A stretch of DNA of 64,000 bases from assembly GCF_016862675.1 (NCBI RefSeq), contig NZ_BONK01000010.1:1-64000 (forward strand), in the 5' to 3' direction. Every line of letters starts with the position of its first letter. The first letter of the stretch is position 1. The stretch comes from Cellulomonas chitinilytica. Lineage in GTDB: Bacteria > Actinomycetota > Actinomycetes > Actinomycetales > Cellulomonadaceae. Below, in pieces: positions 16,572-24,269 of this stretch. The notes under the pieces are model-generated. The model worked only from the letters and a program-made list of their open reading frames with translations, had not been told where the DNA came from and searched no databases. The translations under genes were made by a program, and so were the position numbers.

Positions 16572-19139
16572 CTACGGCGACGCGGGGGCGTGCGCCAGGA
16601 CGGCGTCGAGCAGGCGGATCGCCGCCGCCTTCTCCAGCGGGTTGTTCGCGTTGCCGCACTTCGGCGACTGCACGCACGCCGGGCACCCGGACGTGCACCG
16701 GCAGGCGGCGATCGCGTCCCGGGTCGCCCGGAGCCACGTGGCACCGAGCCGGAACCCCCGCTCGGCGAACCCGGCGCCGCCGGGGTAGGCGTCGTGCACG
16801 AAGACGGTGGCGTGCTCGGTGTCGACGTGGAGCGCGGTCGACAACCCGCCGAGGTCCCAGCGGTCGCACGTGGCGAGGAGGGGGAGCAGACCGATCGAGG
16901 CGTGCTCGGCGGCGTGCAGCGCTCCGGGAAGCGCCTCGACGGTGACCCCTGCCGCCTCGACGACCTCGGCCGGTGCGGTCCACCACACGGCTGCGGTCCG
17001 CAGGGTCCGGGCCGGCAGGTCGAGCTCGGCGCTGCCCAGGACCTGCAGGTCGGGGATGCGTTTGCGCTGGTAGCCGAGGACCTGTGTCGTGACGTCCACG
17101 GCCCCGAAGCCCCAGGTGAGCGGCCCCCAGGCGACCGACTCGTCGACCGAGCGGATCTCCGTGGAGGTCACCCAGCGTGCCCAGGTCCCGTAGTCGACGT
17201 CCCGCCGGGTCACCAGCGCGACGCCGTCCTCGAGGTGCAGCTCGTCGACCACGAACGTCGCGCCCTGGTGCACGTAGACCGCACCGGGGTGCACGGTCGA
17301 GTCCGCCGAGCCCGCGTCGACGGTGCCGAGCAGCCGCCCCGTCACGGACTCGACGACACGCACCGGGTCGCCGCCGGACCCCCGCAGGTCGGTGAGCCGG
17401 CTCGCGGGCTCGGCGTGCGTCCAGTACCAGCCCGACGGACGGCGACGCAGGGCGCCCCGCTCGACGAGCTCGGCGAGCAGGTCCGCCGCCCGCTCCCCGA
17501 ACAGCCCGAGCTCCTCGGCTCGCAGCGGCTGCTCGGCGGCCGCGGCGCACAGGTGCGGGGCGAGCACGTACGGGTTGGTCGGGTCGAAGACGGTGGCCTC
17601 GACCGGCGTCTCGAAGATCGCCTCGGGGTGGTGCACGAGGAAGGTGTCGAGCGGGTCCTCACGGGCCACGAGCGCGACCAGCCCGTCGGCACCGGCCCGG
17701 CCCGCCCGACCCGCCTGCTGCCACAGCGACACCCGGGTCCCGGGCCAGCCCGCGATGAGCACCGCGTCGAGCCCGGAGATGTCGACGCCGAGCTCGAGCG
17801 CGTTGGTCGTCGCGAGCGCGCGCAGGTCACCGGTGCGGATCGCGGCCTCGAGCGCCCGCCGCTCCTCGGGCAGGTACCCACCCCGGTACGCGGACACCTG
17901 GCGGGCGAGCTGGGGGTCGATCTCCTCGAGGTGGCCGCGCGTCGACGCCGCGACCGACTCGGCGCCCCGGCGGGACCGCGTGAAGGCGAGCGTCCGCGCG
18001 CCCGCGACCGTGAGGTCGGCGAGCAGGTCGGCGATCTCCGCGGTGGCGGTGCGCCGCGGCCGGTCGGCGGGCTCGGCGGTGAGGCGCTCGCCGGTGCCCA
18101 GCGGACCCGAGCCCTCGGCGTCGGGCGACCCGGCGAGCGGTCCCTGGTCGGTGGTCGCCCACACGTCCTCGGGGCCCGGGGGAGCGCGGTCGTCGGGTGC
18201 CCGTGTCGCGGCGGCCGGGAGCGGCAGGGCGGTGGCCCACGGGTCGTCGTCGGGCAGGAGGTCCGACCAGGGCGCGTCCCCGCCGGGGAGCTCGGGGGGC
18301 TGCCACAGCACGAACGTCTTGCGGCCCGCGGGCGACGCGTCGGCCGTGACGGCGGTGACCTCGGAGGTTTCCACGCCGAGCAGGCGCGCGGCGCTCGCGG
18401 CAGGGTCCGACGTCGTGGCGGACGCGAGCAGGAAGACGGGCGACGAGCCGTACGTCGCGGCCAGCCTCCGCAGCCGGCGCAGCACGAGCCCGACGTGCGC
18501 GCCGAACACCCCGCGGAACGCGTGGCACTCGTCGAGCACGACGTACTGCAACGAGCCGAGCAGCCGCGCCCACCGTCGGTGCTGGGGGAGCAGCGCGAAG
18601 TGCAGGAAGTCCGGGTTCGTGAGCACGACGTCGGCGTACTCCTGCACCCAGCGCCGTTCGTCCAGCGAGGTGTCGCCGTCGCACGTCGCGACCCGCACGT
18701 CACGGGCGCGCGACGCCGTCAGGAGCCGGTCGAGGGCGTGCCGCTGGTCGGCGGCGAGCGCCTTCGTCGGGCACAGGTACAGCGTGCTCGCGCGCCGCCC
18801 GACGGACTCGATGCGCCCCGGGTCGAGGGTCGACGACGCGACGGCGGTCCGGGCCGCGGTGAGGGCCGGGAGCCAGAACGCGAGTGACTTGCCGGATCCG
18901 GTGGACGTCGCGAGGACCACGTGGCGGCCGGACCGGGCGATGTCGGCGGCCTCCGCCTGGTGGCGCCAGGGCCGGTCCACGCCGAGCGCGCGGTAGCCCT
19001 GGACGAGGTCGGCGTCCGCCCACGCGGGCCAGTCGACCTGCTCGCCGGGGCGTGCGGGGAGGTGCCGGACGTGCGTCATCCGGTCCGCCCGCCGCCCTGC
19101 GGCGAGCAGCACGTCGAGCAGCTCGCCGGTCCGGACCAC
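16572..19139 (-). CDS. DEAD/DEAH-box helicase with DUF1998 (MrfA/SftH type)
   Basis: An 855-residue superfamily 2 DNA helicase: Walker A ATSTGSGKS at 77-85, DECH at 203-206, LLASATTSDP (motif III), ATTNALELGVDISGLDAVL and GRAGRAG (motifs V-VI), and a C-terminal DUF1998 zinc module with Cys at 813, 815, 819, 822 and 828. Bacillus MrfA of this class acts in mitomycin C repair, and the M. smegmatis homolog SftH is a 3'-5' helicase. The GTG at 19139 has no Shine-Dalgarno; GAGGAT lies exactly six bases upstream, suggesting a leaderless mRNA. It is convergent with the Tad operon and divergent from pxpA. Confidence 0.93.
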   Translation of the reverse strand: MVRTGELLDVLLAAGRRADRMTHVRHLPARPGEQVDWPAWADADLVQGYRALGVDRPWRHQAEAADIARSGRHVVLATSTGSGKSLAFWLPALTAARTAVASSTLDPGRIESVGRRASTLYLCPTKALAADQRHALDRLLTASRARDVRVATCDGDTSLDERRWVQEYADVVLTNPDFLHFALLPQHRRWARLLGSLQYVVLDECHAFRGVFGAHVGLVLRRLRRLAATYGSSPVFLLASATTSDPAASAARLLGVETSEVTAVTADASPAGRKTFVLWQPPELPGGDAPWSDLLPDDDPWATALPLPAAATRAPDDRAPPGPEDVWATTDQGPLAGSPDAEGSGPLGTGERLTAEPADRPRRTATAEIADLLADLTVAGARTLAFTRSRRGAESVAASTRGHLEEIDPQLARQVSAYRGGYLPEERRALEAAIRTGDLRALATTNALELGVDISGLDAVLIAGWPGTRVSLWQQAGRAGRAGADGLVALVAREDPLDTFLVHHPEAIFETPVEATVFDPTNPYVLAPHLCAAAAEQPLRAEELGLFGERAADLLAELVERGALRRRPSGWYWTHAEPASRLTDLRGSGGDPVRVVESVTGRLLGTVDAGSADSTVHPGAVYVHQGATFVVDELHLEDGVALVTRRDVDYGTWARWVTSTEIRSVDESVAWGPLTWGFGAVDVTTQVLGYQRKRIPDLQVLGSAELDLPARTLRTAAVWWTAPAEVVEAAGVTVEALPGALHAAEHASIGLLPLLATCDRWDLGGLSTALHVDTEHATVFVHDAYPGGAGFAERGFRLGATWLRATRDAIAACRCTSGCPACVQSPKCGNANNPLEKAAAIRLLDAVLAHAPASP

Positions 19140-19242
19140 GGCGTCATCCTCGCACCGGCGCGGAGGTGTGGGTTGCCAGGGATGCGACCCGGACGGGACC
19201 CGCCGCGGGTTGTCGGCGAAACCGGACGGGACCGCGCACGGC

Positions 19243-19300
19243 GGGGGTGGCGCGGGTGGCGAGGGTGGGGGTGGCGCGGGTGGCGGGTGGAGGGGCGGCG
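19243..19300 (+). repeat. G-rich region with 19-bp direct repeat, G-quadruplex candidate
   Basis: GGGGGTGGCGCGGGTGGCG occurs at 19243-19261 and again at 19267-19285. The stretch has many runs of three or more G separated by short loops on the plus strand, satisfying the simple G3-N(1-7) rule for quadruplexes. It lies between the divergent promoters of the helicase gene and pxpA. Confidence 0.6.
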
Positions 19301-19333
19301 CGTGAGGCGTGGGTGGCGCGCGAGGATCAGGGC

Positions 19334-20104
19334 ATGCGCGGACGGATCGACCTGAACTGCGACCTCGGCGAGGGGCTCGACGACTGGGTGCCCGGGGTGC
19401 CGGGCCCGGAGTCGGTGCTGCTCGACGCCGTCACGAGCGCGAACGTGGCGTGCGGGTTCCACGCGGGGGACGAGCGCATCATGACCGCGGTGTGCCGGGC
19501 GGCGGCGGCGCGCGGCGTCGCCGTGGGGGCGCAGGTGTCGTACCGGGACCGGGAGCACTTCGGGAGACGGTTCCTCGACGTGCCGGCCGGCGTGCTGCAC
19601 GCGGACGTGGCCGAACAGGTGGCGGCGCTGCGGCGAGCGGCTCGTGAGGCGGGGACGACGGTGGCGTACGTGAAGCCGCACGGTGCGCTCTACAACGCCG
19701 TCGTCACGCACGAGCAGCAGGCGGCCGCGGTGGTCGACGCCGTCGTCGCGTCGGGCGGTGACCTGCCCGTCGTCGGCCTGCCCGGCGCCGTGGTGCTCGA
19801 CGTCGCCCGGGACCGCGGCCTGCGGGCGGTCACCGAGGCGTTCGCGGACCGTGGCTACCGGGCGGACGGGACCCTGGTGCCGCGCAGCGAGGAGGGGGCG
19901 CTCGTGGTCGACGCCGCGGCGGTGGTGGCCCGGGTGCTGGACATGGTCGTGCGCGGGCACGTCGTCGCGGTGGACGGCACCGTGGTGGCGGTCGAGGCGG
20001 AGTCGGTGTGCGTGCACTCCGACACCCCGGGGGCGACGGTGCTCGCAGCTGCGGTGCGCGAGGCGCTCGCCGGCGCGGGGGTCGTCGTCCAGCCGTTCGT
20101 CTGA
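19334..20104 (+). CDS. pxpA: 5-oxoprolinase subunit A (LamB/YcsF family)
   Basis: A 256-residue member of the LamB/YcsF family, now known as PxpA, which with PxpBC cleaves 5-oxoproline to glutamate using ATP. Typical motifs are present: MRGRIDLNCDLGEG at the start, SANVACGFHAGD, GAQVSYRDREHFGRR, YVKPHGALYN and CVHSDTPGA near the end. The ATG at 19334 has GAGGAT six bases upstream and no clear Shine-Dalgarno, so it is probably leaderless. Its partners pxpB and pxpC lie 2.4 kb downstream, separated by two unrelated genes, although the three are usually contiguous. Confidence 0.95.
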   Translation: MRGRIDLNCDLGEGLDDWVPGVPGPESVLLDAVTSANVACGFHAGDERIMTAVCRAAAARGVAVGAQVSYRDREHFGRRFLDVPAGVLHADVAEQVAALRRAAREAGTTVAYVKPHGALYNAVVTHEQQAAAVVDAVVASGGDLPVVGLPGAVVLDVARDRGLRAVTEAFADRGYRADGTLVPRSEEGALVVDAAAVVARVLDMVVRGHVVAVDGTVVAVEAESVCVHSDTPGATVLAAAVREALAGAGVVVQPFV

Positions 20105-20120
20105 CGGGGGCGTCCCCGTC

Positions 20121-20148
20121 CTGACAGGGGTGGTCGCAGCGCTACGGT
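20121..20148 (+). promoter_or_regulatory. Promoter of the TmrB-like kinase gene
   Basis: CTGACA at 20121-20126 and TACGGT at 20143-20148 are separated by 16 bases, a good match to a housekeeping promoter. The GTG start is eight bases after the -10, so the transcript would begin at or next to the start codon. Confidence 0.6.
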
Positions 20149-20156
20149 CGGTTCCC

Positions 20157-20675
20157 GTGATCGTCTGGCTCAACGGAACCCACGGCGCAGGCAAGACCAC
20201 GACCGGTGCGCTCGTGCAGCAGCTCGTCCCGAACTCCCGGGTGCTCGACGCCGAGAAGGTCGGCGAGACGCTCATGGACATCTCGCCGGGACTGCCCGCG
20301 ACGGACAACTTCCAGCACTGGCCCCCGTGGCGACCGCTCGTCGTGGAGACGGCCCGCCGCGTGCTCGACTACACCGGCGGGACCCTCGTGATGCCCATGA
20401 CCGTGCTGGTCGAGGAGTACTGGCGGGAGATCAGCGCGGGCCTGGCCCGGCACCGGATCCCGGTCCGGCACTTCGTGCTCCATGCGGACCAGGACACCCT
20501 CCGTGGGCGCATCGAGAGGGACCACCCGGTGCCGTCCCCGTTCCGGCTGCGCTACCTCGAGCCGTACGCGGAGGCTGCCCGCACGTGGCTGCACCGGGAG
20601 GCCGAGGTCGTCGACACCACGGACCTCACGCCCGCGCAGACCGCCGCGCTGATCGCGGAGGCCGTCCGGGTGTGA
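20157..20675 (+). CDS. TmrB-like P-loop kinase/ATPase
   Basis: A 172-residue small P-loop protein. MIVWLNGTHGAGKTTTG holds the Walker A, and PVRHFVLHADQDTLRGRIERD is like the lid region of small-molecule kinases. It resembles the TmrB tunicamycin-resistance family and nucleoside-kinase-like proteins of actinobacteria. The substrate is unknown. The GTG at 20157 is chosen because the P-loop starts immediately after it and a good promoter ends eight bases before. It lies between pxpA and a convergent pectate lyase gene. Confidence 0.82.
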   Translation: MIVWLNGTHGAGKTTTGALVQQLVPNSRVLDAEKVGETLMDISPGLPATDNFQHWPPWRPLVVETARRVLDYTGGTLVMPMTVLVEEYWREISAGLARHRIPVRHFVLHADQDTLRGRIERDHPVPSPFRLRYLEPYAEAARTWLHREAEVVDTTDLTPAQTAALIAEAVRV

Positions 20676-20714
20676 GGGCTGGCGCGTCGCCCGCCGGCAG
20701 GGCCGCGACGCACG

Positions 20715-20745
20715 GCGGCCCGGGCGGTCGTCCCGCCCGGGCCGC
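20715..20745. terminator. Bidirectional 13-bp stem terminator
   Basis: GCGGCCCGGGCGG and CCGCCCGGGCCGC pair perfectly around TCGTC. The hairpin stands between the stops of the convergent kinase (20675) and pectate lyase (20796) genes. Confidence 0.8.
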
Positions 20746-20795
20746 TGCGATGGTGCGCTCTGGCGATGGTCCTTCCCTGCGCTGGTGCGTGCCGG

Positions 20796-22226
20796 TCAGC
20801 GTGCCCCGGCGCCGGCGCTGACGATCGACTTGACCTGCGAGGACGAGTCGAGCGAGTACGAGTACGGGATGGACGCGACGGACCCGCCGGTCTGACCGGC
20901 CGTGGAGCCCACGAACGTGTTGTTGCGTGCGACGAGCGAGCCCGCGGACGACGAGCCCTCACCGAGGTGGTAGGTGTCCGGGGTGTTCTCGAAGTAGTTC
21001 CCCTCGACGAGCACGCCGGCCTCCTCGGTCGACGCGACGCCGTACGACTTCACGCTCGAGTAGAGGTTGTTGTAGACGTGCACGGGGTTGCCGAACCGGA
21101 CGCGCGGGTTGCGCTGCGTCGTGCCGTTGAACCAGTTGTGGTGGTAGGTCACACGCAGGTGGCCGCGGTCCTGGGAGCCGTTGTCGTCGGAGTGGCCGAC
21201 GAGCGAGTTCTTGTTCTGCCCGTTGAACCGGTTCCACGACACCGTGACGTAGTCCGACGCGCGCTTGATGTCGGCGGACCCGTCGTACCCGGTGCCGAAC
21301 GTGTTGTGGTCGATCCACACGTTCGTCGACGTCTCGACGTTGATCGCGTCGTCGTCCCACCCGTCGAACGTGAGGTTGCGCAGGATGACGTTCTTCGCGC
21401 TCTTCACGTTGAGGCCGCAGCCGACGATCTTGGAGCCGCTGGCGCCCTCGATCGTCTTGTTCGACCCGATGGTCAGCATCCCGGAGCACGAGATCGTGCC
21501 GGACACCCGCACGACCTTCGCGGTGGTGCCGGACGCCGCCGAGGTGAGGGCGGACGCGCTGGTGACGGTCGTGACGGAGGCGGAGCCGCCGCCGGTGGTG
21601 CCGCCGTTCTGCGACGCCCAGCCGACGAGGCCGGTGGACGGTGCGCTGGTCGGGTTGCTGGTCGGCTCGGGCGAGCTGCCGAGCTTCACGAGCTCCCACT
21701 GCTGGTTGTACTGGTTGTTGTCGGTGAGCTGGGTGACGGTCGCGCCGTCGGCGGTGGACCGGTCGGTCACGGTGACGAGCTTGCCGCTGTGGCGGTTGAC
21801 GAGCCGGACGCGGCCGCCCTCGGAGTCGACGAGCTTGAACTGCTGGTTCCAGCCGTTGCTGTCGGTGTACTGGCGGAACTCGCCTCCGTCGGCGGTGCTC
21901 CAGCCCCACAGGTCGAGGACCTTGCCGGAGTGGCGGTTCTGCAGGCGGTACCAGCCGGAGCCGGAGTCGACGAACTTCCACTGCTGCCAGTTGCCGTCGT
22001 TGCGGGTCCACTGCTGGATGACGCCGCCGTCGGCGGTCGACCAGTTCGCGACCTCCATGGCCTTGCCGCTCTGCCGGTTGACGAGCACGTAGTACGCGCC
22101 GGTGTCGACGCTGGCGGCGGACGCGGGCAGGGCGGTGAGCCCGACGATGCCGGCGGCGAGCGCGACGCCCGCCGCCGTGGCTGCCCACAGCGAGCGGGCG
22201 GTGCCGGTGATGGTGCGGATCCTCAT
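20796..22226 (-). CDS. Secreted pectate lyase, PL1, with N-terminal ricin-type CBM13
   Basis: A 476-residue extracellular enzyme: signal peptide to about residue 38 (LTALPASAA), a ricin-type beta-trefoil (CBM13) from 40 to about 182 with QxW-type motifs at 81-83, 128-130 (QQF instead of QQW) and 175-177, a Pro/Ser/Thr linker, then a PL1 parallel beta-helix to the end. Family 1 signatures are VWIDH at 303-307 and NPRVRFG at 373-379 with the catalytic Arg. It cleaves pectate by beta-elimination. The ATG at 22226 has GAGGGGGA upstream. A TACTGT -10 lies at 22354-22349 with operator candidates on either side. It interrupts the pxpA-pxpBC group. Confidence 0.95.
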   Translation of the reverse strand: MRIRTITGTARSLWAATAAGVALAAGIVGLTALPASAASVDTGAYYVLVNRQSGKAMEVANWSTADGGVIQQWTRNDGNWQQWKFVDSGSGWYRLQNRHSGKVLDLWGWSTADGGEFRQYTDSNGWNQQFKLVDSEGGRVRLVNRHSGKLVTVTDRSTADGATVTQLTDNNQYNQQWELVKLGSSPEPTSNPTSAPSTGLVGWASQNGGTTGGGSASVTTVTSASALTSAASGTTAKVVRVSGTISCSGMLTIGSNKTIEGASGSKIVGCGLNVKSAKNVILRNLTFDGWDDDAINVETSTNVWIDHNTFGTGYDGSADIKRASDYVTVSWNRFNGQNKNSLVGHSDDNGSQDRGHLRVTYHHNWFNGTTQRNPRVRFGNPVHVYNNLYSSVKSYGVASTEEAGVLVEGNYFENTPDTYHLGEGSSSAGSLVARNNTFVGSTAGQTGGSVASIPYSYSLDSSSQVKSIVSAGAGAR

Positions 22227-22321
22227 TGATCCCCCTCGGGATGAGTGGAGTCGGTACCAGCCCCCGCGGTACCGGGTCGGGCGCGGGGGACCCGTGCGGG
22301 CCGGCCGACCCGGCACGGGTG

Positions 22322-22335
22322 CGTAAGCGCTTTCC
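22322..22335. promoter_or_regulatory. cre/LacI-type operator candidate upstream of pectate lyase
   Basis: CGTAAGCGCTTTCC has a perfect AAGCGCTT core and, read on the other strand (GGAAAGCGCTTACG), is close to the LacI/CcpA-family operator TGAAAGCGCTTACA. It lies just downstream of the TACTGT -10, where a bound repressor would block the polymerase. Which regulator binds is unknown. Confidence 0.5.
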
Positions 22336-22393
22336 ACCTGTCGGGGCGACAGTAGGGCGGTGCCTGCGACGAGGGAAGGGGAACCGGTTTCTC

Positions 22394-22403
22394 GAATCGC
22401 TTC
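22394..22403. promoter_or_regulatory. GAATCGCTTC element upstream of pectate lyase
   Basis: GAATCGCTTC, a GAA-N-CG-N-TTC pseudo-palindrome, lies about 40 bases upstream of the pectate lyase -10. The same ten bases occur inverted upstream of the mannanase gene at 41190-41199. A shared LacI-family regulator is inferred. Confidence 0.4.
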
Positions 22404-22454
22404 ACCGTCGGCGCGAACCGCCTCGCGACACGGCGCGCACGCACCGGCACCCAT

Positions 22455-22496
22455 CCACCGACCCGCACCCACCGACCCGCACCCACCGACCCGCAC
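22455..22496. repeat. Three perfect 14-bp tandem repeats (CCACCGACCCGCAC)
   Basis: Three consecutive identical copies lie between the pectate lyase promoter region and pxpB, 47 bases before the pxpB start. They are non-coding. With the operators they account for most of the 316-base gap. Confidence 0.9.
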
Positions 22497-22542
22497 CGCC
22501 GGCAGACAGTGCGCAGCGGCCCGCGAGCGGCAGGATCGGCGC

Positions 22543-23241
22543 ATGACCGACTCCACCGGCGCGCGCGTCGTCGCGTTCGGAGACGACGCGCTGCTCGTCG
22601 AGGTCGCGGATCTCGCCGCCGTGCGCCGGCTGGACGCCGCGCTGCGCGCGGAACGGGCCGACGGGTCCGGGCCGTGGGCGGCGGTCGTCGACCAGGTGCC
22701 CGCGGCGCGCACGGTGCTGCTGCGCACGTCGCCCGGTGCGGACCTGGCCGAGCTGGCGGGCGCCGTCCGGAGCGCCTGGGAGGCGGTCGCCCAGGACGCG
22801 GCGGACGGGGAGACGCCGGCACCGGGCGACGCGACGGACCAGGGGTCCGCCGGCGTCGTCACGCTGCAGGTCGTCTACGACGGTGCGGACCTCGCGGACG
22901 TCGCGGACCTCACGGGCTGCACCGTCGACGAGGTGGTCGCCCGCCACGCCGCGCCGACGTACACGGTCGCGTTCGGCGGCTTCATGCCGGGGTTCGCGTA
23001 CCTCGTGGGGCTCGACCCGCGGTTGCACGTCCCGCGCCGTGACTCGCCGCGCGAGCGCGTCCCGGCCGGCTCGGTCGCGATCGCGGACGAGTACTCGGCG
23101 GTGTACCCGGCGCAGACGCCGGGCGGGTGGCGGCTGCTGGGGCGGTGCGACGTCGACCTGTTCGACGTGACCCGCACGCCCCCTGCCCTCCTGGCCCCGG
23201 GCACCCGGGTGCGGTTCGCGCCGGTGACGAGGCCGGCATGA
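22543..23241 (+). CDS. pxpB: 5-oxoprolinase subunit B (KipI family)
   Basis: A 232-residue KipI/PxpB-type protein, one half of the ATP-dependent 5-oxoprolinase complex. The family core is clear in VYDGADLADVADLTG, TYTVAFGGFMPGFAYL and VPAGSVAIADEYSAVYPAQTPGGW. The ATG at 22543 has CAGGAT exactly six bases upstream with no Shine-Dalgarno, so a leaderless transcript is likely and pxpBC has its own promoter. The stop overlaps the pxpC start (ATGA). Confidence 0.94.
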   Translation: MTDSTGARVVAFGDDALLVEVADLAAVRRLDAALRAERADGSGPWAAVVDQVPAARTVLLRTSPGADLAELAGAVRSAWEAVAQDAADGETPAPGDATDQGSAGVVTLQVVYDGADLADVADLTGCTVDEVVARHAAPTYTVAFGGFMPGFAYLVGLDPRLHVPRRDSPRERVPAGSVAIADEYSAVYPAQTPGGWRLLGRCDVDLFDVTRTPPALLAPGTRVRFAPVTRPA

Positions 23242-24110
23242 CGGACACGCCGTACCTCGAGGTCGTCGCGCCCGGAGTCCTCACGCTCGTGCAGGACCTC
23301 GGGCGGCCGGGCTGGGCGCACGTCGGCGTCGGCAGGTCCGGGGCGGCGGACCCGGCGGCGCTGCGGCTGGCGAACCGACTGGTCGCGAACCCGGAGGGGG
23401 CGGCGGGCCTGGAGGTCCTCATGGGCGGGCTGCGGCTGCGGGCGCACGGGCCGGTGGCGGTGGCGGTGACGGGCGCACCGGCACCTGCGTGGGTCGGCAG
23501 CACTCCCGTCGGGGAGCATGCGCCCGTGGAGCTGCGCGACGGCGACGAGCTCCGCGTCGGCGCTCCCGGCCGTGGGCTGCGGACGTACGTGGCGGTCCGG
23601 GGTGGTGTCGACGTGCCGCCGGTGCTGGGGTCGCGGTCGACGGACGTGCTGGGCGGGATCGGCCCTGCGCCGCTCGTCACGGGGGACGTGCTCCCGGTCG
23701 GACCGCCGCCGGCGGGGTGGCCGCTGGTCGACGTCGCGCCCGTCCGGCCGTGGCCTGACGTGGTCGTGCTGCCGGTCGTCGTCGGCCCGCACGCGGACTG
23801 GTTCGACGACGGTCTCACCGTCCTGTGCGGGGCGGACGGGTACGCGGTGACGCCCGCGACGAACCGGGTCGCGCTGCGGCTGGACGGCCCGACGGTCGCC
23901 CGGGCGGCGGCCGCGCGAGGGCGGGAGCTCCCGTCGCAGGGGCTCGTGCCGGGCGCGGTGCAGGTGCCGCCCGACGGGCTGCCGGTGGTGTTCGGGGTGG
24001 ACCATCCGGTGACGGGCGGGTACCCGGTGCTCGCCGTCGTCCGGGCGCACGCGCTGGGTGCCCTCGGGCAGCTCCGTCCCGGCGAGCGGGTGTGGTTCGT
24101 GCGCGGATGA
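23238..24110 (+). CDS. pxpC: 5-oxoprolinase subunit C (KipA / biotin-dependent carboxyltransferase-like)
   Basis: A 290-residue PxpC/KipA homolog. Diagnostic stretches are VVAPGVLTLVQDLGRPGWAH at the start, SGAADPAALRLANRLV, the VAVRGGVDVPPVLGSRSTD signature in the middle, and VFGVDHPVTGGYPVLAVV near the end. It works with PxpA and PxpB to hydrolyse 5-oxoproline. Its start overlaps the pxpB stop, so the two are co-translated. Confidence 0.94.
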   Translation: MTDTPYLEVVAPGVLTLVQDLGRPGWAHVGVGRSGAADPAALRLANRLVANPEGAAGLEVLMGGLRLRAHGPVAVAVTGAPAPAWVGSTPVGEHAPVELRDGDELRVGAPGRGLRTYVAVRGGVDVPPVLGSRSTDVLGGIGPAPLVTGDVLPVGPPPAGWPLVDVAPVRPWPDVVVLPVVVGPHADWFDDGLTVLCGADGYAVTPATNRVALRLDGPTVARAAAARGRELPSQGLVPGAVQVPPDGLPVVFGVDHPVTGGYPVLAVVRAHALGALGQLRPGERVWFVRG

Positions 24111-24217
24111 GTGACGTCGGCAGCGACACGCCGCGACATTCGTCGTACGCCCTGCGCCGGCATGCGGTGGGCGGGACGTAGGTCCCACGGCCGGGCTCGA
24201 GCCGGGCATAGAAATTC

Positions 24218-24259
24218 CCACATCTTGTGGTGCGCATCGGCGAGCACCACACCATGTGG
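24218..24259 (+). promoter_or_regulatory. Paired CCACA-N3-TGTGG inverted repeats upstream of nrdD (NrdR-like)
   Basis: Two inverted repeats, CCACATCTTGTGG (24218-24230) and CCACACCATGTGG (24247-24259), have centres 29 bases apart, close to three helical turns. NrdR repressors bind paired boxes about this far apart upstream of ribonucleotide reductase operons, but the classical box is a 16-bp even palindrome, so this is a variant at best. An AT-rich TAGAAAT just upstream may hold the -10. Confidence 0.5.
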
Positions 24260-24269
24260 AAGGGGAGCC

